DNA of 55,991 bases from Trueperaceae bacterium (lineage in GTDB: Bacteria > Deinococcota > Deinococci > Deinococcales > Trueperaceae): NCBI GenBank assembly GCA_011389865.1, contig JAABTL010000017.1:1-55991 (forward strand), given 5' to 3'. The stretch's first letter is position 1, and each line of letters starts with the position of its first letter. This document shows, piece by piece, positions 53,381-55,991 of this stretch. Under the pieces are notes generated by a model. It was not told the DNA's origin. It saw only the letters and a list, made by a program, of their open reading frames with translations, and did no database searches. A program made the position numbers and the translations under genes.

Positions 53381-53443
53381 TTCGTCGGCGAAGCCGACGA
53401 ATCAACCTGGCAGTTTCGAGCGGCGATCGCCGCTCGAAACTGC
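53377..53443 (+). repeat. Twin-hairpin element F overlapping the glutamate dehydrogenase stop codon
   Basis: Hairpin 1 (53377-53405) has 13-bp perfect arms TTGATTCGTCGGC / GCCGACGAATCAA with a GAA loop; the TGA stop (53378-53380) is in the left arm. A CCTG spacer follows. Hairpin 2 (53410-53443) is a 34-nt perfect palindrome with no loop, each half starting GCAGTTTCGAGCGGCGA. It is followed by ACG. Confidence 0.85.
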
Positions 53444-53760
53444 ACGCGTTGAAGCATCGGTAGGACGGTTCAACATGGCGGTTCGGCGCGGCGACGGTCG
53501 CGCCGAGCTCGCCAAGCGGTCGCCGCGGCGGCCCCAGACATGCCAGCCGCAGGGCCACGTGCCCGAGCAGCCGGCAGGCCTGAACGGCCGGGGGGTCTCC
53601 GGCGCCGCCGGGTGTTCACGGGCGTTTCACGCCTCGTTCGCTATCGTTGGTTGACGGGACGTGGACCTCGCTGATCCGGGCGTGTGCACGCGGCCGAGGT
53701 ATCGGGTTTCGGTGGTGCCATGCCTCGGCGAGCGCCGGCGTCGCGCGTAGGAGGCGTGTG
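53444..53760 (+). other. Spacer before the repeat lipoprotein gene
   Basis: No gene seen. TATCGT at 53642-53647 is a possible -10 box about 113 nt before the ATG, and TAGGAGG at 53747-53753 is the ribosome site. The rest is GC-rich sequence without repeats of the GCAGT family. Confidence 0.6.
53642..53647 (+). promoter_or_regulatory. Possible -10 box of the repeat lipoprotein gene (TATCGT)
   Basis: TATCGT, the same hexamer as upstream of the EF-G-like gene and folE, with a leader of about 107 nt. Confidence 0.35.
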
Positions 53761-55554
53761 ATGGCAGCGTTGGCTAGGTTGCGCATGGCGGTTCTCTGTT
53801 TGCTCGTGCTGTTGTTGGTCGCCGCCTCTTGCGAGGACCCCAGGGTCGTTGGCGTCACGATCGATTCGGGCGCCATCACCCTGGCCGTGGGTGAGATGCA
53901 TTCCTTGACGGCGAGCGCGGACGCGCGAGGCGGCGCCAGCCCTGCGATCGAGTGGCTGAGCGCGAATGCCGGTGTTGCGACGGTCACCAGCGAAGGCGTG
54001 GTCCAGGGCGTCGCGGAGGGCGCCACCGAGATCATGGCGAGGAGCGTCTTCGACCCGTCGAAGCACGACGAGATCCTCGCGACGGTGGTCGCGAGTTCGG
54101 CGCAGACGATGCTGACGGTGACGCGCGAGGGCTTCGGGGCGGGGACCGTGACGAGCGATCCAGCGGGAATCGACTGCGGCGCCGCCTGCGCGGCAGCGTT
54201 TGCCCAGGGGACGAGCGTGACGTTGACGGCGGCCGCAGCTTCGGGATCGCTGTTCTTTGGTTGGAGCGGCGCGTGCTCCGGCATGTCGAGCACCTGCACG
54301 GTGAGCATGACCGAGGCGCGCAGCGTGACGGCGACGTTCGTGTACGAGGCGACGCCGATCCGTCCTGCCAACGACGACTTCGCCAACCACATCGCGGTGA
54401 CTGGTGTCAGTGGGTCGACCACGGGCACGAACGTCCACGCCACCAAGGAGACGGGCGAGCCGAACCATGCGGGCCAGGCGGGCGGAGCATCCGTGTGGTG
54501 GTCGTGGACGGCGCCGTCGTCCGGGTGGGTACGTTTCGACACCGTCGGCAGTGACTTCGACACGCTCCTCGGCGTGTACACCGGGTCGGCGGTGAACGCC
54601 CTGACGCATGTCGCGAGCAACGACGACGACGACGGCACCATCAACTCGCGGGTGACGTTCTACGCGAGCGCGGGCGTGGCCTATCGGATTGCAGTCGATG
54701 GCTGGGGTTCCGCTACCGGGAGTGTCGTCCTGCGTTGGGGTGGGCCGCTGGCGCCAGCCAACGACGACTTCGCGATGTCTGGCTACCTGTCGGGGACCAG
54801 CGGCTCCAGGACGGGGCTGAACGTTGCCGCCACCAAGGAGGCCGGAGAACCGTCCGAGATCAACCCGGGCGGATCGTCGGTGTGGTGGACGTGGACCGCC
54901 CCCGCGACGGGTTGGGTGGCCTTTGACACCGACGGCAGCGACTTCGACACGCTCCTCGGCGTGTACACCGGGTCGGTGGTGAACGCCTTGACCTTCGTCG
55001 GATGGAACGACGACGCGACGGGGATGTTCCCGCGGAGTCGCGTGGTGTTCGCGGCCGTCGCCGACGTCGCGTACCGGATCGTCGTCGATGGCTACGACGG
55101 TGACCAAGGGAACATCGTGCTGAACTGGGGCGCGACGGTGGCCCCGACGGCGCCGCCCTCGAACGACGACCTCGCCAACGCCATCGTCCTGCGCGGCACC
55201 AGCGGCACGACGTCGGGCTCGAATGTCAACGCCACCGAGCAGGAGTTCGAGCCGAACCACGCGGGGAACATGGCCGGCCGATCGGTTTGGTGGGCGTGGA
55301 CGGCGCCCGCCGGCGGGGTCGTCACGATCACGACCGCCGGCAGCGACTTCGACACGCTGCTGGCCGTGTACACCGGGACGTCGGTGACCGCCCTGACGCC
55401 CATCGCCAGCAACGACGACTACGGTGGCACGCCGCAGAGCCGAGTGGACTTCGCTGCCGCGGCGGGAACCACCTACCGGATCGCGGTCGATGGCTACCGT
55501 TACGGATCGGGGGACATCGACAACGGGATCGTGAAGCTGAACTGGAGCCAGTGA
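53761..55554 (+). CDS. Secreted lipoprotein with Ig-like domain and three ~125-aa beta repeats
   Basis: A 597-aa probable lipoprotein: signal peptide with a lipobox-like VAASC, acylated Cys at 24. Residues about 29-110 match bacterial Ig-like group 2 (ITLAVGEMHSLTASA, NAGVATVTSEGVVQGVAEG). Residues about 117-195 form a GTVTSDPAGIDCG...FFGWSGACSGMSSTCTVSM repeat domain with four Cys. Three homologous repeats follow at about 202-327, 332-456 and 467-595, each with NDD(F/L)A, GEP, SVWW(S/T/A)WTAP, GSDFDTLL(G/A)VYTG and YRI(A/V)VDG. Such repeats occur in surface or secreted proteins, probably for carbohydrate or protein binding. Codon use is visibly less GC-biased than in its neighbours, suggesting acquisition. 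ATG 53761 has AGGAGG 6 nt upstream. Confidence 0.85.
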   Translation: MAALARLRMAVLCLLVLLLVAASCEDPRVVGVTIDSGAITLAVGEMHSLTASADARGGASPAIEWLSANAGVATVTSEGVVQGVAEGATEIMARSVFDPSKHDEILATVVASSAQTMLTVTREGFGAGTVTSDPAGIDCGAACAAAFAQGTSVTLTAAAASGSLFFGWSGACSGMSSTCTVSMTEARSVTATFVYEATPIRPANDDFANHIAVTGVSGSTTGTNVHATKETGEPNHAGQAGGASVWWSWTAPSSGWVRFDTVGSDFDTLLGVYTGSAVNALTHVASNDDDDGTINSRVTFYASAGVAYRIAVDGWGSATGSVVLRWGGPLAPANDDFAMSGYLSGTSGSRTGLNVAATKEAGEPSEINPGGSSVWWTWTAPATGWVAFDTDGSDFDTLLGVYTGSVVNALTFVGWNDDATGMFPRSRVVFAAVADVAYRIVVDGYDGDQGNIVLNWGATVAPTAPPSNDDLANAIVLRGTSGTTSGSNVNATEQEFEPNHAGNMAGRSVWWAWTAPAGGVVTITTAGSDFDTLLAVYTGTSVTALTPIASNDDYGGTPQSRVDFAAAAGTTYRIAVDGYRYGSGDIDNGIVKLNWSQ

Positions 55555-55705
55555 CCGCAGGCGGCCGGCCCTCGCGGGCCGGGCGGTCGTAGGCCGCGGG
55601 GTCGCGCCCTCCCGGGGTGCGCCCCGCGCCACGCGCGGCCCCGCGCCACGCGCGGCCCCGCGCCACATCGGCACCGGCGCGCCTGGTTCGCGGCCCAACG
55701 CGTCG

Positions 55706-55991
55706 TCAGCCTTCCTCGGCGAAGAACCCCCGCAACACCGCGTTCAGCACACGAATCCCGGCCCGCGTCGCGCTCAGGCGCGGGCCGTCCAGGACCAGCA
55801 GCCCATGCCGCAGCGCGGTCGCCAGCGCGTCGGGGAAGGCCGCCTCGACGTCGATGCCGGTGGTCGCGCGAAGCTCGCGGAGGTCGACGCCCTCGACCGT
55901 CCGCAGGCCGGTCATGAGCTTCTCCAGCGCGAAGTCGCGGCCGCCCAGGGACGTGCGCTCGGGCGGCTCGCCACGCAGCCAGGCCTTGATC
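55706..55991 (-). CDS. hemW: HemW-like radical SAM protein, C-terminal 94 residues
   Basis: Only the C-terminal domain is in the window; the radical SAM part lies beyond the right edge. The segment GEPPERTSLGGRDFALEKLMTGLRTVEGVDLREL, followed by the winged helix ending LLVLDGPRLSATRAGIRVLNAVLRGFF, is the HemN/HemW C-terminal domain. HemW is a haem chaperone; coproporphyrinogen oxidase HemN is less likely given the short ending. It is unrelated in position to the degenerate hemC homologue. Confidence 0.82.
   Translation of the reverse strand, partial: IKAWLRGEPPERTSLGGRDFALEKLMTGLRTVEGVDLRELRATTGIDVEAAFPDALATALRHGLLVLDGPRLSATRAGIRVLNAVLRGFFAEEG

Noticed and set aside
48505-53463. Long open frames in the other plus frame and on the minus strand across the glutamate dehydrogenase gene
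   Set aside because: Shadow frames of low-complexity composition; the annotated frame carries full GDH motifs.

Overview
The window is a very GC-rich, gene-dense bacterial chromosome segment with no rRNA, tRNA, IS element or CRISPR array that I can see. Several traits point to Deinococcota, probably a Truepera-like lineage, but this is inference. A Thermus-type ba3 cytochrome oxidase operon carries the tiny subunit IIa, an EF-G-2 type GTPase is present, and the rnpA frame stays open through rpmH. At least seventeen genes have a TAnnnT (-10) box placed 5-8 nt before the start codon, the leaderless layout known from Deinococcus.

Layout. 1-9.3 kb: a cell-wall amidase (cut by the left edge), a possible zinc metallopeptidase, a zinc-ribbon/cyclase/ATPase protein, ftsX with an EnvC-like partner, and a DUF4388/HAMP pair. 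9.5-15.7 kb: glyA, an SDR-type epimerase, the ba3 oxidase operon and a vapC remnant. 15.7-24.1 kb: SixA-like phosphatase, CYTH protein, EF-G-like GTPase, metK with a degenerate hemC homologue, an acetyltransferase/NYN nuclease pair, and a TolC-like protein coupled to gatB. 24.1-29.1 kb: gatB, bifunctional nuclease, dps, long AlaX and folE. 29.1-33.8 kb: a membrane-lipid type operon (CDP-alcohol phosphatidyltransferase, TVP38/DedA, FAD disulfide oxidoreductase, HAD phosphatase) plus a second TVP38. 34.2-37.5 kb: sdhCDAB. 37.7-43.4 kb: HepT/MntA toxin-antitoxin, a secreted or anchored unknown, Ca/Na antiporter, RidA, PP2C phosphatase and gatA. 43.7-48.4 kb: rpmH-rnpA-yidD-yidC-jag-prmC and a convergent lspA. 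48.6-56 kb: the giant NAD-glutamate dehydrogenase, a repeat lipoprotein and the tail of hemW.

How it fits together: this is mainly housekeeping. It covers aerobic respiration (SDH, ba3 oxidase), transamidation (gatA and gatB, 16 kb apart), envelope biogenesis (yidC/yidD/lspA, ftsX/EnvC, amidase) and C1/SAM metabolism (glyA, metK, folE).

The most unusual signal is a dispersed family of twin hairpins. A first hairpin, usually holding the stop codon of the preceding gene, is followed by a short spacer (often ending CCAA) and a second hairpin. The second hairpin always starts GCAGT and ends ACTGC, while the rest of its stem differs completely between copies yet remains self-complementary. Six copies lie in four regions. 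A related palindromic block sits in frame inside the active-site signature of the CDP-alcohol phosphatidyltransferase.
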